A stretch of DNA of 9,545 bases from an uncultured Ruminococcus sp. (GTDB lineage: Bacteria; Bacillota; Clostridia; Oscillospirales; Ruminococcaceae), in the NCBI GenBank assembly GCA_947175005.1, contig CAMWLD010000062.1:1-9545 (forward strand). The letters are read 5' to 3'. This document shows positions 1 through 6,153 of this stretch, one piece after another. The notes below the pieces were generated by a model that saw only the letters and a list, made by a program, of their open reading frames with translations, was not told the origin of the DNA and searched no databases. The translations under genes were made by a program, and so were the position numbers. How positions within the stretch are numbered: the stretch's first letter is position 1; every line of letters begins with the position of its first letter.

Positions 1-216
1 CCCAAATTCCGGATAAACATAACCCTTAGTCCCCGCCGAAAAATGCTTAGTCCCGTACTTTATCTGATGCTCCTCCCCGAACTCATGTGCCCCCACAATA
101 TTCCCCACAAGACACCATCGCCACTCCTGTCCGCCGGAAGCTTCCCCGCATTTATTTTCCTCATTCATGTACATATTTCCACCGTCATTCTCTCTCCGTA
201 TATCCCCCAAAATCAC
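1..216 (-). CDS. Hypothetical protein, N-terminal 72 codons (3' end beyond window)
   Basis: An open frame runs to the window edge without a stop and reads like a real protein: EWRWCLVGNIVGAHEFGEEH followed by QIKYGTKHFSAGTKGYVYP. The Trp-rich start and the HEFGEEHQIKYGTKHF stretch look like a compact beta domain; I recall similar segments in uncharacterised Firmicute proteins but cannot name the family. The start is either GTG at 216, in a 4-bp GTGA overlap with the zinc-ribbon gene (coupled), or ATG at 174, which would leave out 14 poorly structured residues and has GGTGG 5 bp upstream. The ATG is about equally likely. It is co-directional with rdgB and the zinc-ribbon gene. Confidence 0.75.
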   Translation of the reverse strand, partial: MILGDIRRENDGGNMYMNEENKCGEASGGQEWRWCLVGNIVGAHEFGEEHQIKYGTKHFSAGTKGYVYPEFG

Positions 217-554
217 TCTTTCAAGTTCCCGCTCCCCTTAAAATCAAGCAAATTACATTTCTCATGCCCCTCCGGCATAAATCCGTAAAGTTCCCCCGTC
301 TCGTCCTCCATATATATCCTCCCGCATTCAATGCACTGATAAATGAAATTTACCCGTATCCTCGGCGTACTTCCCCAAAGCACATCGCCAAATTCCCGAG
401 CAAGCCTGTCACGGTCATTATCCTCCGATTTTATTTTTTCTTCCGCAATATCCAGCAGATCAAAAAATTCCTTGTCAGATATAATACGCCCTTTATAAGG
501 AATCGAATCGAAAGTATCTTTTATCGCTTCTCCGCATTTGCATTTTATCCACAT
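213..554 (-). CDS. Small zinc-ribbon-like hypothetical protein (113 aa)
   Basis: A soluble acidic protein with two cysteine knuckles, CKCG (5-8) near the start and CIECGR (74-79) after a helical, charged middle section. The CxC and CxxC pairs are the expected ligands of a zinc ribbon split by about 65 residues; zinc binding is inferred. I do not recognise a named family. ATG at 554 has an ideal TAGGAGG 8 bp upstream that overlaps the rdgB stop codon, so it is translated from the rdgB transcript and probably coupled to it. Its own TGA overlaps the GTG of the next gene by 4 bp. Confidence 0.85.
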   Translation of the reverse strand: MWIKCKCGEAIKDTFDSIPYKGRIISDKEFFDLLDIAEEKIKSEDNDRDRLAREFGDVLWGSTPRIRVNFIYQCIECGRIYMEDETGELYGFMPEGHEKCNLLDFKGSGNLKE

Positions 555-566
555 GAAGTTTGCCTC

Positions 567-1142
567 CTACAGATCACTTCCCTCAAACATCTTCCTGAAC
601 TTCTCCAGCGCCACCGCCCTGTGACTTACTCTGTTTTTCTCCTCGGCCGAAATTTCCGCAAAGGACTTGTCCCCGTACATAAATATCGGATCATACCCGA
701 ACCCGTTTTCCCCCCTGTTTTCAAAGCCAATCTTCCCCTCGCATTCCCCCCGCACAAAATGCTCTTTTCCCTCCCCGTCAATGTAGCAGATAACGCAAAC
801 GAACCTCGCCGTCCGCTTCTCCTCGGGAACCCCCGTGAGTTCCCGCAGCACCCTCTCACGCCTGTGACCAACCTCTGCATACCTTGCCGACCGCACCCCC
901 GGCGCACCGCCCAGCGCGTCAACCTCCAGCCCGCTGTCGTCGGAAATAACAGGCAGCCCCAGCATATCATAAACCGCCCTCGCCTTTATAAGCGCATTCG
1001 CCTCAAAGGTCTCGCCGTTTTCCTCCGCCTCAATATCCGCCCCCGCCTCGGCCTGACTTATCACCTCAAACCCCGCAGGCTCTAAAATTTCTCTGAACTC
1101 TCTCAGCTTGTTTTTATTGTTTGATGTAAGAATGATTTTCAT
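567..1142 (-). CDS. rdgB: dITP/XTP pyrophosphatase (RdgB/HAM1 family)
   Basis: It hydrolyses non-canonical purine triphosphates (dITP, ITP, XTP) to monophosphate and pyrophosphate, which keeps deaminated purines out of DNA and RNA. The 191-aa protein shows all family hallmarks: SNNKNK (7-12, triphosphate contact), a metal-binding Glu region at EENGETFEANALIKA (40-54), the catalytic DDSGLEVDAL (68-77, Asp69), GAPGVRSARYA (79-89), NGFGYDPIF (146-154) and SHRAVAL (173-179). The usual Asp/Asn-rich stretch after SARYA is replaced by EVGHRRERVLREL, a variant but not at a catalytic site. I chose ATG at 1142 because AAGGA lies 6-7 bp upstream; a GTG at 1157 would put that ribosome binding site inside the gene. 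It may have its own promoter, and it is tightly followed by the zinc-ribbon gene. Confidence 0.97.
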   Translation of the reverse strand: MKIILTSNNKNKLREFREILEPAGFEVISQAEAGADIEAEENGETFEANALIKARAVYDMLGLPVISDDSGLEVDALGGAPGVRSARYAEVGHRRERVLRELTGVPEEKRTARFVCVICYIDGEGKEHFVRGECEGKIGFENRGENGFGYDPIFMYGDKSFAEISAEEKNRVSHRAVALEKFRKMFEGSDL

Positions 1143-1180
1143 AATATTTCCTTTCACTTAAACAAATTTTTTCGGCAATC

Positions 1181-1206
1181 CCCATAATAACCCATAATAA
1201 ATTATG
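1181..1206. repeat. Tandem 10-bp repeat and small palindrome upstream of rdgB
   Basis: CCCATAATAA occurs twice in tandem at 1181-1200. The second copy overlaps a palindrome CATAATAAATTATG (1193-1206), two 6-bp arms around 2 bp. It covers the -10 and early transcribed region of the possible rdgB promoter, so it could be an operator. It is short and AT-rich, so chance is possible. Confidence 0.5.
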
Positions 1207-1230
1207 CAGCTTTCACATAATGCTTACCAA
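1201..1230 (-). promoter_or_regulatory. Possible promoter for rdgB
   Basis: On the minus strand TTGGTA (1230-1225, four of six -35 bases), an 18-nt spacer and CATAAT (1206-1201, five of six -10 bases) lie 60 bp upstream of the rdgB ATG, in the only sizeable gap of this section. The gap is AT-rich, so chance matches are easy. Confidence 0.4.
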
Positions 1231-1262
1231 TAATTCAAGCATATTTATAAAAGCAATGAACT

Positions 1263-2429
1263 CTAAAAACCCGCCTCATATTTCCCGCTTTTTCTCTTTT
1301 GCGGAACGAAGTAAAAAACCTCTTCATTAAAACCCATAAGGCTTCCGGTCATAACCCCGTCCTTAAAAAATCCGGGAATATTTTCGGGAAATCCCTCATA
1401 ATGCTTTATGACCTTCCACTCCGTTTTTTTAAGGAAATTGACGTTATACTTAAAATATACACTTTGCGCCGTGTGAACCGAACCAAAAGGCCCCGGCACT
1501 TTTATAAAAGGGATTTTTTCAAGGTCTTTTTCACCCGGTATATCATCGCCGTAATAATCGTAAAACCCCATGACCGCACTTTCCTCTACTGCCATGTCCA
1601 TAGGTATAAGCTGCCCGACAGGTTCTTTTTTCACCTTTAATACCAAAAGCAGAATATACTTCCCGTCCTCATACAGACCGGGAAACTTTTTCTCTGCACT
1701 GTGGGTCTTTACCGCCACCACGTCCCCCGCCTCCCACGGACATTTTACCGACGATATTTTTTTAGGCTTTTTAGGCGGCTGCGGGGTCACCAGATATTCT
1801 CTCGTCTCCGCCAGGATCTTTTTTCTCGCCGCCAGATTTTTTTCGCACCCGCCGCCGATCATATTTATCTGCCTGAAAAATTCGTCTGGTTCTATCCCGG
1901 GGTGTTCCACAGGCTTAGGACTTTTCCCGCCGAGTTTTGCCGGCATGAGCTTTTTGTATACGGGATAATCCTTAATAAGCTTTTTTATCAGATTCACCTG
2001 AAATTCGTAAAACCCCTCCTCCGTGCAGTCGGCAGGCTTTTCGGCGTATTTCTTTTCGGCGATCTCACATAAAATTTTAAAATCCTTATCTTCATTATCA
2101 ATAGACGAAATGTACCGGTAATACGGCGCATACCTTGCCGCATTCTCCCATTTCTTTATATCCTCGCCGCTGTCAATCGCATGCAGCGCACGCTCCTTTA
2201 CCTTTTCCGAAAGCGCACCGTACTTGTGTTCGGTGCAGGCCAGACTCAGCCAGAATACGCTCTCATGCCCCTCCGAAAAGCTCTTCCCCCCGCAAAAAGC
2301 CTCAATAATAAACGCCTCTGCATCCTCAAAGCTTATACCAACCCCAAGCAGCCCATTATACTCATCTCTTACCGCCTTTGCAAGCAGATCGGAAAAGATC
2401 GCTGTTCCTGTAATTTCTATCCGCAGCAC
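1263..2429 (-). CDS. Hypothetical protein (388 aa), helical N-terminal part plus beta-rich C-terminal part
   Basis: Unknown function. Residues 1-95 are helical, with a run of interest at HESVFWLSLACTEHKYGAL (55-73) followed by VKERALHAIDSGEDIKKWE. Residues 96-212 are a further helical, Lys/Tyr-rich section. A proline-lysine hinge PQPPKKPKK (216-224) leads to KCPWEAGDVVAVKTHS (229-244) and a beta-rich C-terminal part. From memory, the FW-helix, the PQPP linker and the CPW-x-x-GDV motif occur together in Clostridia proteins of unknown role, but I cannot name a domain. No membrane segment or signal peptide is seen. The start is GTG at 2429: an in-frame TAG lies directly before it, and GAGAGG lies about 10 bp upstream. 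The gene follows ftsY by 29 bp, so it is probably co-transcribed. Housekeeping function is doubtful. Confidence 0.88.
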   Translation of the reverse strand: MLRIEITGTAIFSDLLAKAVRDEYNGLLGVGISFEDAEAFIIEAFCGGKSFSEGHESVFWLSLACTEHKYGALSEKVKERALHAIDSGEDIKKWENAARYAPYYRYISSIDNEDKDFKILCEIAEKKYAEKPADCTEEGFYEFQVNLIKKLIKDYPVYKKLMPAKLGGKSPKPVEHPGIEPDEFFRQINMIGGGCEKNLAARKKILAETREYLVTPQPPKKPKKISSVKCPWEAGDVVAVKTHSAEKKFPGLYEDGKYILLLVLKVKKEPVGQLIPMDMAVEESAVMGFYDYYGDDIPGEKDLEKIPFIKVPGPFGSVHTAQSVYFKYNVNFLKKTEWKVIKHYEGFPENIPGFFKDGVMTGSLMGFNEEVFYFVPQKRKSGKYEAGF

Positions 2430-2458
2430 CTATATCACGCCTCTCTGAAACACCCCGA

Positions 2459-3835
2459 TCAGTCCTCGGTTTCCTCATCCTTTTTATTCTTTTTCCCGAA
2501 GCTTATCTCCTTGAACAAGAACCCGAATTTACCGTCCTTCAAGCTCTTTTTCTCCTTGACATTATCGGAATTTTCCTCAGTGCCTTCGTCCTCATTCTCA
2601 CCCTCGGAAGTCTCTTCATCTTCCTCGAATTCCCCGGCATTTTCGCTTTCGGAATCATTTTCATTTTCCGAATTTCCGTCAGCATTTTCACTTTCGGAAT
2701 CCTCTTCATTTTCGGAAATTTCCCCGGCATTTTCGCCCTCGGAATTATCTTCATTTTCTGAACTTTCCCGAACATTTTCACTCTCGGAATCCTCTTCATT
2801 CACAGAAATTTCCTTATCATTTTCGCCCTCGGAATTTTCCTCATTTCCGTAAATATCCTCTGCACTTTCCTCACTTCCGTCCTCATCTCCCTCTGTGATC
2901 CTCTCATAATTCCCCTCAAAATCGACATTATCCTCAAACAGCGCAGCAGCATAATCTGCAGCGGAAAAATCCATTAAATCGTCGATCTTCTCACCCACAC
3001 CCACCAGCTTCACAGGCAGCCCCAGTTCCTTGTGAATGGTGATGATAATACCGCCCTTTGCAGTGCCGTCAAGCTTTGTCAGAACAATACCCGTAATGTC
3101 CGCCACCTCGGAAAAAAGCTTCGCCTGATTTACCGCATTCTGCCCCGTGGTAGCGTCCAACACAAGCAGCGTCTCAATGCTGCAATCCTCCGCCTGCTGA
3201 CGGCATATGCGGGTGATTTTCTTTAACTCCTCCATAAGATTTTTCTTGTTGTGAAGCCGCCCCGCCGTGTCGCAGATAACAACGTCCGCACCCCTTGCCT
3301 TAGCCGCCGTTATAGCGTCGAAAACCACCGCCGCAGGGTCCGAGCCCTCCGACTGCTTGACTATCTGCGCCCCCGCCCTGTCGACCCATATCTGTAACTG
3401 ATCAATAGCCGCCGCCCTGAACGTGTCCGCCGCCGCCACAATAACATTTTTCCCATCCGCAACCAGCCTTGCCGCCAGCTTGCCAATAGTCGTGGTCTTG
3501 CCCGCCCCGTTCACACCGATAACCAGTATAACAGCAGGCTTCGCACTCAGATCAAGCCCCCTGTCCTCCCCCAGCATTCCCGTGATTATCTCCTGCAAAA
3601 GCCCCATAATAAGCTGCGGATCGGTAATACCCTGTTCCTTTACCTTTTTGCGCAGCTCTGCGCATATCTCCACCGAGGTCTCCACCCCGATATCGCACAT
3701 AATAAGGGTCTCCTCCAGTTCCTCAAAAAAGTCCTCATCTATCTTTGTAAACGCCCCGAATAAGGACATAAGCCTCGACCTCATAGAGTCCCTTGTTTTC
3801 CTTACGCCCTCCGCGATCTTGCTGAAAATGTTCAT
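2459..3835 (-). CDS. ftsY: Signal recognition particle receptor FtsY with a C-terminal acidic repeat extension
   Basis: FtsY is the membrane-associated SRP receptor GTPase that docks Ffh-ribosome complexes at the translocon. At 458 aa it has a short amphipathic N-terminal helix (1-25) and N-domain helices (31-95, FEELEETLIMCDIGVET). The G domain follows: P-loop GVNGAGKTT (107-115), DTFRAAAIDQL (137-147), DTAGR (189-193), TKLDGTAKGG (253-262) and GVGEKIDDL (279-287). The NG domain ends near 300 (AADYAAALFED), where Gram-positive FtsY proteins normally stop. Residues 301-458 are extra: an acidic Glu/Ser/Asn region with six 15-residue repeats (331-420), then a basic aromatic tail (about 427-452). 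No frameshift is seen. ATG at 3835 has GAGGAGGT 6 bp upstream. It is followed after 29 bp by the 388-aa gene. Confidence 0.98.
   Translation of the reverse strand: MNIFSKIAEGVRKTRDSMRSRLMSLFGAFTKIDEDFFEELEETLIMCDIGVETSVEICAELRKKVKEQGITDPQLIMGLLQEIITGMLGEDRGLDLSAKPAVILVIGVNGAGKTTTIGKLAARLVADGKNVIVAAADTFRAAAIDQLQIWVDRAGAQIVKQSEGSDPAAVVFDAITAAKARGADVVICDTAGRLHNKKNLMEELKKITRICRQQAEDCSIETLLVLDATTGQNAVNQAKLFSEVADITGIVLTKLDGTAKGGIIITIHKELGLPVKLVGVGEKIDDLMDFSAADYAAALFEDNVDFEGNYERITEGDEDGSEESAEDIYGNEENSEGENDKEISVNEEDSESENVRESSENEDNSEGENAGEISENEEDSESENADGNSENENDSESENAGEFEEDEETSEGENEDEGTEENSDNVKEKKSLKDGKFGFLFKEISFGKKNKKDEETED
2480..2557 (-). other. Segment coding a basic, aromatic putative membrane-binding tail of FtsY
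   Basis: Residues 427-452 (KEKKSLKDGKFGFLFKEIS, then FGKKNKK) are basic and rich in Phe/Gly, between acidic stretches. The order KEKK, aromatic-glycine, FG-x-K resembles the E. coli FtsY extreme N-terminal membrane-targeting segment KEKKRGFFSWLGFGQK (recalled from knowledge of that protein). Membrane binding is inferred, not shown. Confidence 0.5.
2576..2845 (-). repeat. Six tandem 45-bp repeats inside ftsY
   Basis: Six in-frame units of 45 bp encode residues 331-420 of FtsY. The protein consensus is about N-E-E-D-S-E-(G/S)-E-N-A-x-E-x-S-E. Units 1-6 begin NEENSEGEN, NEEDSESEN, NEDNSEGEN, NEEDSESEN, NENDSESEN and DEETSEGEN. Adjacent or alternate DNA units that I compared by eye differ at 8-9 of 45 positions (about 80% identity), so it is an imperfect array. 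Copy-number change by slippage would keep the frame. Confidence 0.95.
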
Positions 3836-3866
3836 TGCCGTACCTCCTCGAAATTGAATATGCTGA

Positions 3867-4472
3867 TTAAGCTATTGTATATCTTTCGATAAAATCATCA
3901 TTTTTTGACTGTTCTGCGATCCAATGACCCAGATCAATATCGTCAAAAACATCGCACCAGCCGGGGTCGGGATACCGGACATCCGCAACGATATTATCAT
4001 CAATAACCGCCTGAAAAAAGCATTTGCTGCTTGAAATATTTTCATGATAAAACGTAAACTTGTGATCCTTTAAAAAGTATCGTTCATGCTCCATAATAAA
4101 TACAGGCCCATGCTTTGAACTTGACAGTGCATATAACCTCCCGTTCCATAAGGCATATTGACCGTCCCAGTGCCTGTCTGCTTTGCTGTATCTGAAAAAA
4201 GTAAAATCTTTTTCCGTCAGATCATATTTATATCGTTCTGCATATGTTAAAATATTTCTTAATACAATAACATCAATTTTATCCTTAAACTGCGGTATTT
4301 CGGTAATATCAAGATCGTTATCCATGTACCTTTTCCGACGCTTTCTGCACTCTTTGATAAGCAGATCTTCAACCGCCGAAAGGTCGTCGTCGCTTCCCTC
4401 AGATGCTTTCATCAATAATTCACGATTCCTTGATTTTTTTATTTCTGTCAATATTTCACTGAAAAAGCTCAT
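3867..4472 (-). CDS. Hypothetical protein (201 aa) with FtsY-like N-terminus
   Basis: I do not recognise the family. It is a charged, aromatic-rich soluble protein without membrane segments or signal peptide. Residues 1-20 (MSFFSEILTEIKKSRNREL) form a probable amphipathic helix that resembles the start of the FtsY encoded next to it (MNIFSKIAEGVRKTRDS). Residues 20-90 look helical and very charged; 95-190 look beta-rich (FTFFRY, GQYALWNGRLYAL, PVFIMEHERYFL, FYHENI). It starts with ATG after a strong AGGAGGT 6 bp upstream. The gene is more AT-rich than its neighbours: 4201-4320 has 32 G+C in 120 bases, against 36 in 60 for a stretch of smc (7201-7260). It lies 47 bp after the hydrolase and 31 bp before ftsY. 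A lineage-specific or horizontally gained gene is my inference. Confidence 0.85.
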   Translation of the reverse strand: MSFFSEILTEIKKSRNRELLMKASEGSDDDLSAVEDLLIKECRKRRKRYMDNDLDITEIPQFKDKIDVIVLRNILTYAERYKYDLTEKDFTFFRYSKADRHWDGQYALWNGRLYALSSSKHGPVFIMEHERYFLKDHKFTFYHENISSSKCFFQAVIDDNIVADVRYPDPGWCDVFDDIDLGHWIAEQSKNDDFIERYTIA

Positions 4473-4519
4473 TGCCGTACCTCCTTTATTTACAGAATAT
4501 GATCTATATAACTGCCGTA

Positions 4520-5380
4520 TCAGCAGTTCAAAAAATCAACAATAAAATTCTTCTCTCGCTTTGATAAAATATGTAAATGACCCCTGTCCCTAAGCAGCAT
4601 GGTTTTGCAGCCGTCCAGCATTTTCTTTGCTTTCGGAAGAACCTTCCGTGCAGGAAAAAGACAGTCCTTTTCGGCCGCAATAACCAGCGTCGGAGCCTTG
4701 CACCTTTTCATAAGCCTCGGGCTGACATTTGACGGCATGCCAACCTTAGTTTTTACATTGTCAAAGCTGTCTCTTACAGTATCAAGAGTATCTTCGTCAA
4801 GCACACCTCTTGAAACCGCCATACGCAGACAGGTCTGAATAAGATACTCATTCTTTCCCGTCAGCCTGTATTTTATCAGCGGAAGCAGCATTTTTACTGT
4901 AGAAACTGGAAAAGCATTGCATATTCCCGCCGGGACAATAAGTACCGACCTGTCAACCTTTTCCGGTGCAGCACACATAAGCTTCGCCAGAATACCTCCG
5001 CCGAAAGAACCGCCGAAGCACCGTATTTTTTCGCAGCCTATCCCGGAAATAACATCGCTTGCCCAAATACCGTAATCATATCCGCAAGGTGAAATGCAAA
5101 CCTCTGCACTTTTTCCCGGGTGACCTATCGTATCAACGGCATAAATATGAAAAACGTCCAAAAGGAATCTGCACATGAGCAGATTATACGCAGAAGTGCT
5201 GTTGCCGCCGTGAAACACAAGAAGAGGCTTTCCCGATAAATTTCCCGTTTCCAGAATATGCGTTTTTCCGAATCTTGTATCTACAAACAAATCAGAGAAA
5301 GGTACGCCGAGTCTTGACATTTGGCTGTCGTAAAGCCGCAGGGATTTTTCTTTTCCGGCTTTAGTGATGTATATGCTCAT
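4520..5380 (-). CDS. Alpha/beta hydrolase
   Basis: A 286-aa alpha/beta-hydrolase fold protein, probably a cytosolic esterase-like or carbon-carbon hydrolase enzyme; the substrate is unknown. The strand-loop HGGN (57-60) supplies the oxyanion region, the nucleophile elbow is GGSFGG with Ser125, the acid is Asp239 in TLVIAAEKDCLFP, and the catalytic His is His268 in RDRGHLHIL, in the standard order and spacing. The segment 150-215 between nucleophile and acid is the helical cap. I chose the ATG at 5380 because AAGGAGGG lies 5 bp upstream; an open frame continues to 5503, but it would overlap the nitroreductase end and its extra N-terminus is not family-like. There is no signal peptide. It sits in one unit with the nitroreductase upstream and the 201-aa gene 47 bp downstream. 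Confidence 0.92.
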   Translation of the reverse strand: MSIYITKAGKEKSLRLYDSQMSRLGVPFSDLFVDTRFGKTHILETGNLSGKPLLVFHGGNSTSAYNLLMCRFLLDVFHIYAVDTIGHPGKSAEVCISPCGYDYGIWASDVISGIGCEKIRCFGGSFGGGILAKLMCAAPEKVDRSVLIVPAGICNAFPVSTVKMLLPLIKYRLTGKNEYLIQTCLRMAVSRGVLDEDTLDTVRDSFDNVKTKVGMPSNVSPRLMKRCKAPTLVIAAEKDCLFPARKVLPKAKKMLDGCKTMLLRDRGHLHILSKREKNFIVDFLNC

Positions 5381-5407
5381 GCTTTCCCTCCTTGTTTTTC
5401 GATTCCG

Positions 5408-5431
5408 CCGCAGCTTATCATAAATCTGCGG
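5408..5431. repeat. Inverted repeat in the nitroreductase-hydrolase gap
   Basis: CCGCAG at 5408-5413 and CTGCGG at 5426-5431 form a 6-bp stem with a 12-nt loop. No T tract follows on either strand, so it is not a terminator. On the transcript it sits about 15 nt before the hydrolase ribosome binding site (AAGGAGGG), where it could affect processing or translation, but it may be chance. Confidence 0.4.
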
Positions 5432-5465
5432 TTTGCCGAAGTCTGCAATATTTTGAACATTTTTT

Positions 5466-5993
5466 TCAAGCGCCGAATCCGTTAAACCAAGCCCTGCTTT
5501 CAAGCGGTTTTTTCGATACCCGGGTTATATCCTCGTCAGCCTTTCCCACAGGCAGTATGCAAACTATCCTGTATTCATCGGGTATCCCCATATACTCCGC
5601 CAGCTTTCCCGCAATATCGTCATCATCTGTGATATGCCCCTCATACCAGCAGCTTTCATACCCAAGCGCCTTTATCGCCAAAAGCATATTCTGAATAGCC
5701 GCACTATAATCCTGCACATTAAAGCACCTGTCCCTGTACGCAAAAATTTTCCGGGTAAGCACCAGAATAAAGCAAGGCGCAGTTTCTGCTATCGGCGGTA
5801 CAATAAGCGACTTCAATTCCCTTAAAAGCTTTTCATCATCAACCGCAATAAACGACGTAGTCTGCTTGTTGCACCCGCTCGGCGCAGCCGCCCCCGCTTC
5901 AAGAATCTTAACAATATCCTCTTTTTTAACAGGCACATTTTTATATTTTCCCCTGTAGCTTGTTCTGCTTTTTATCACATCAAAAATATCCAT
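5466..5993 (-). CDS. Nitroreductase family FMN-dependent oxidoreductase
   Basis: A 175-aa protein of the short nitroreductase type. Family members bind FMN and use NAD(P)H to reduce nitro compounds, quinones or flavin-type substrates; the real substrate here cannot be told. Visible family features are the N-terminal R10-x-S12-x-x-R-type FMN phosphate motif (SRTSYRGKY), APSGCNKQ (37-44, normally APSGxNxQ), the central helix DYSAAIQNMLLAIKALGYESCWYEG (95 onward), and LPVGKADE (147-154), which corresponds to the usual cofactor-side loop of the last strand. The length is a little below the usual 170-200 and looks complete. ATG at 5993 has GAGAGG 4-5 bp upstream. It is the first sizeable gene after the 6134-6106 promoter; the alpha/beta hydrolase starts 85 bp downstream. 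Confidence 0.93.
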   Translation of the reverse strand: MDIFDVIKSRTSYRGKYKNVPVKKEDIVKILEAGAAAPSGCNKQTTSFIAVDDEKLLRELKSLIVPPIAETAPCFILVLTRKIFAYRDRCFNVQDYSAAIQNMLLAIKALGYESCWYEGHITDDDDIAGKLAEYMGIPDEYRIVCILPVGKADEDITRVSKKPLESRAWFNGFGA

Positions 5994-6005
5994 AATACCT
6001 CTCGT

Positions 6006-6083
6006 TTAACTTACAATATCCTCTGCACTTTTACGCTCATAAAAAACGCATACATTTTTTTCGTAATACGCACCTCGTGACAT
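6006..6083 (-). CDS. Possible 25-aa leader ORF upstream of the nitroreductase
   Basis: ATG at 6083 opens a 25-codon frame that ends in TAA at 6006, about 12 bp before the nitroreductase start and just upstream of that gene's ribosome binding site. The peptide starts MSRGAYYEKNVCV and ends SAEDIVS. It begins about 16 nt after the predicted transcription start and has only a weak GGGGGA as Shine-Dalgarno sequence. It could be a regulatory leader peptide, a small protein or chance. It has no aminoacid run typical of attenuation. I do not recognise it. Confidence 0.25.
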   Translation of the reverse strand: MSRGAYYEKNVCVFYERKSAEDIVS

Positions 6084-6105
6084 TTATAAAATATCCCCCA
6101 CTATA

Positions 6106-6134
6106 ATCATACCCCATTCCCCCCGATTTGTCAA
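6106..6134 (-). promoter_or_regulatory. Sigma-A type promoter for the nitroreductase-hydrolase-ftsY unit
   Basis: Minus strand TTGACA (6134-6129, perfect -35), a 17-nt spacer and TATGAT (6111-6106, five of six -10 bases). The expected transcription start is near 6099, giving a leader of about 105 nt before the nitroreductase ATG. Its place just after the smc-unit terminator supports the call. The spacer is unusually G-rich (a run of six G and one of four G). Confidence 0.88.
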
Positions 6135-6153
6135 TACAAACGGCAAAATTTCC

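Noticed and set aside
87..1085. Long open frame on the plus strand (332 codons)
   Set aside because: It is antisense to rdgB and the zinc-ribbon gene. Its product is Pro/Arg-rich without domain pattern, a result of the C-rich plus strand, while the minus-strand frames show full family motifs.
2576..2845. CRISPR-like array
   Set aside because: The 45-bp units are contiguous without spacers, imperfect, and encode in-frame protein repeats of FtsY.
2181..2852. Plus-strand frame with a Ser/Phe repeat protein
   Set aside because: The repeats are the antisense reading of the 45-bp array in ftsY; the frame has no ribosome binding site and no independent support.
5408..5431. Terminator between nitroreductase and hydrolase
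   Set aside because: The stem is only 6 bp with a 12-nt loop, and no T tract follows on either strand.
5381..5503. Longer N-terminus for the alpha/beta hydrolase
   Set aside because: It would overlap the nitroreductase end, lacks a ribosome binding site, and an ideal AAGGAGGG lies just before the ATG at 5380.
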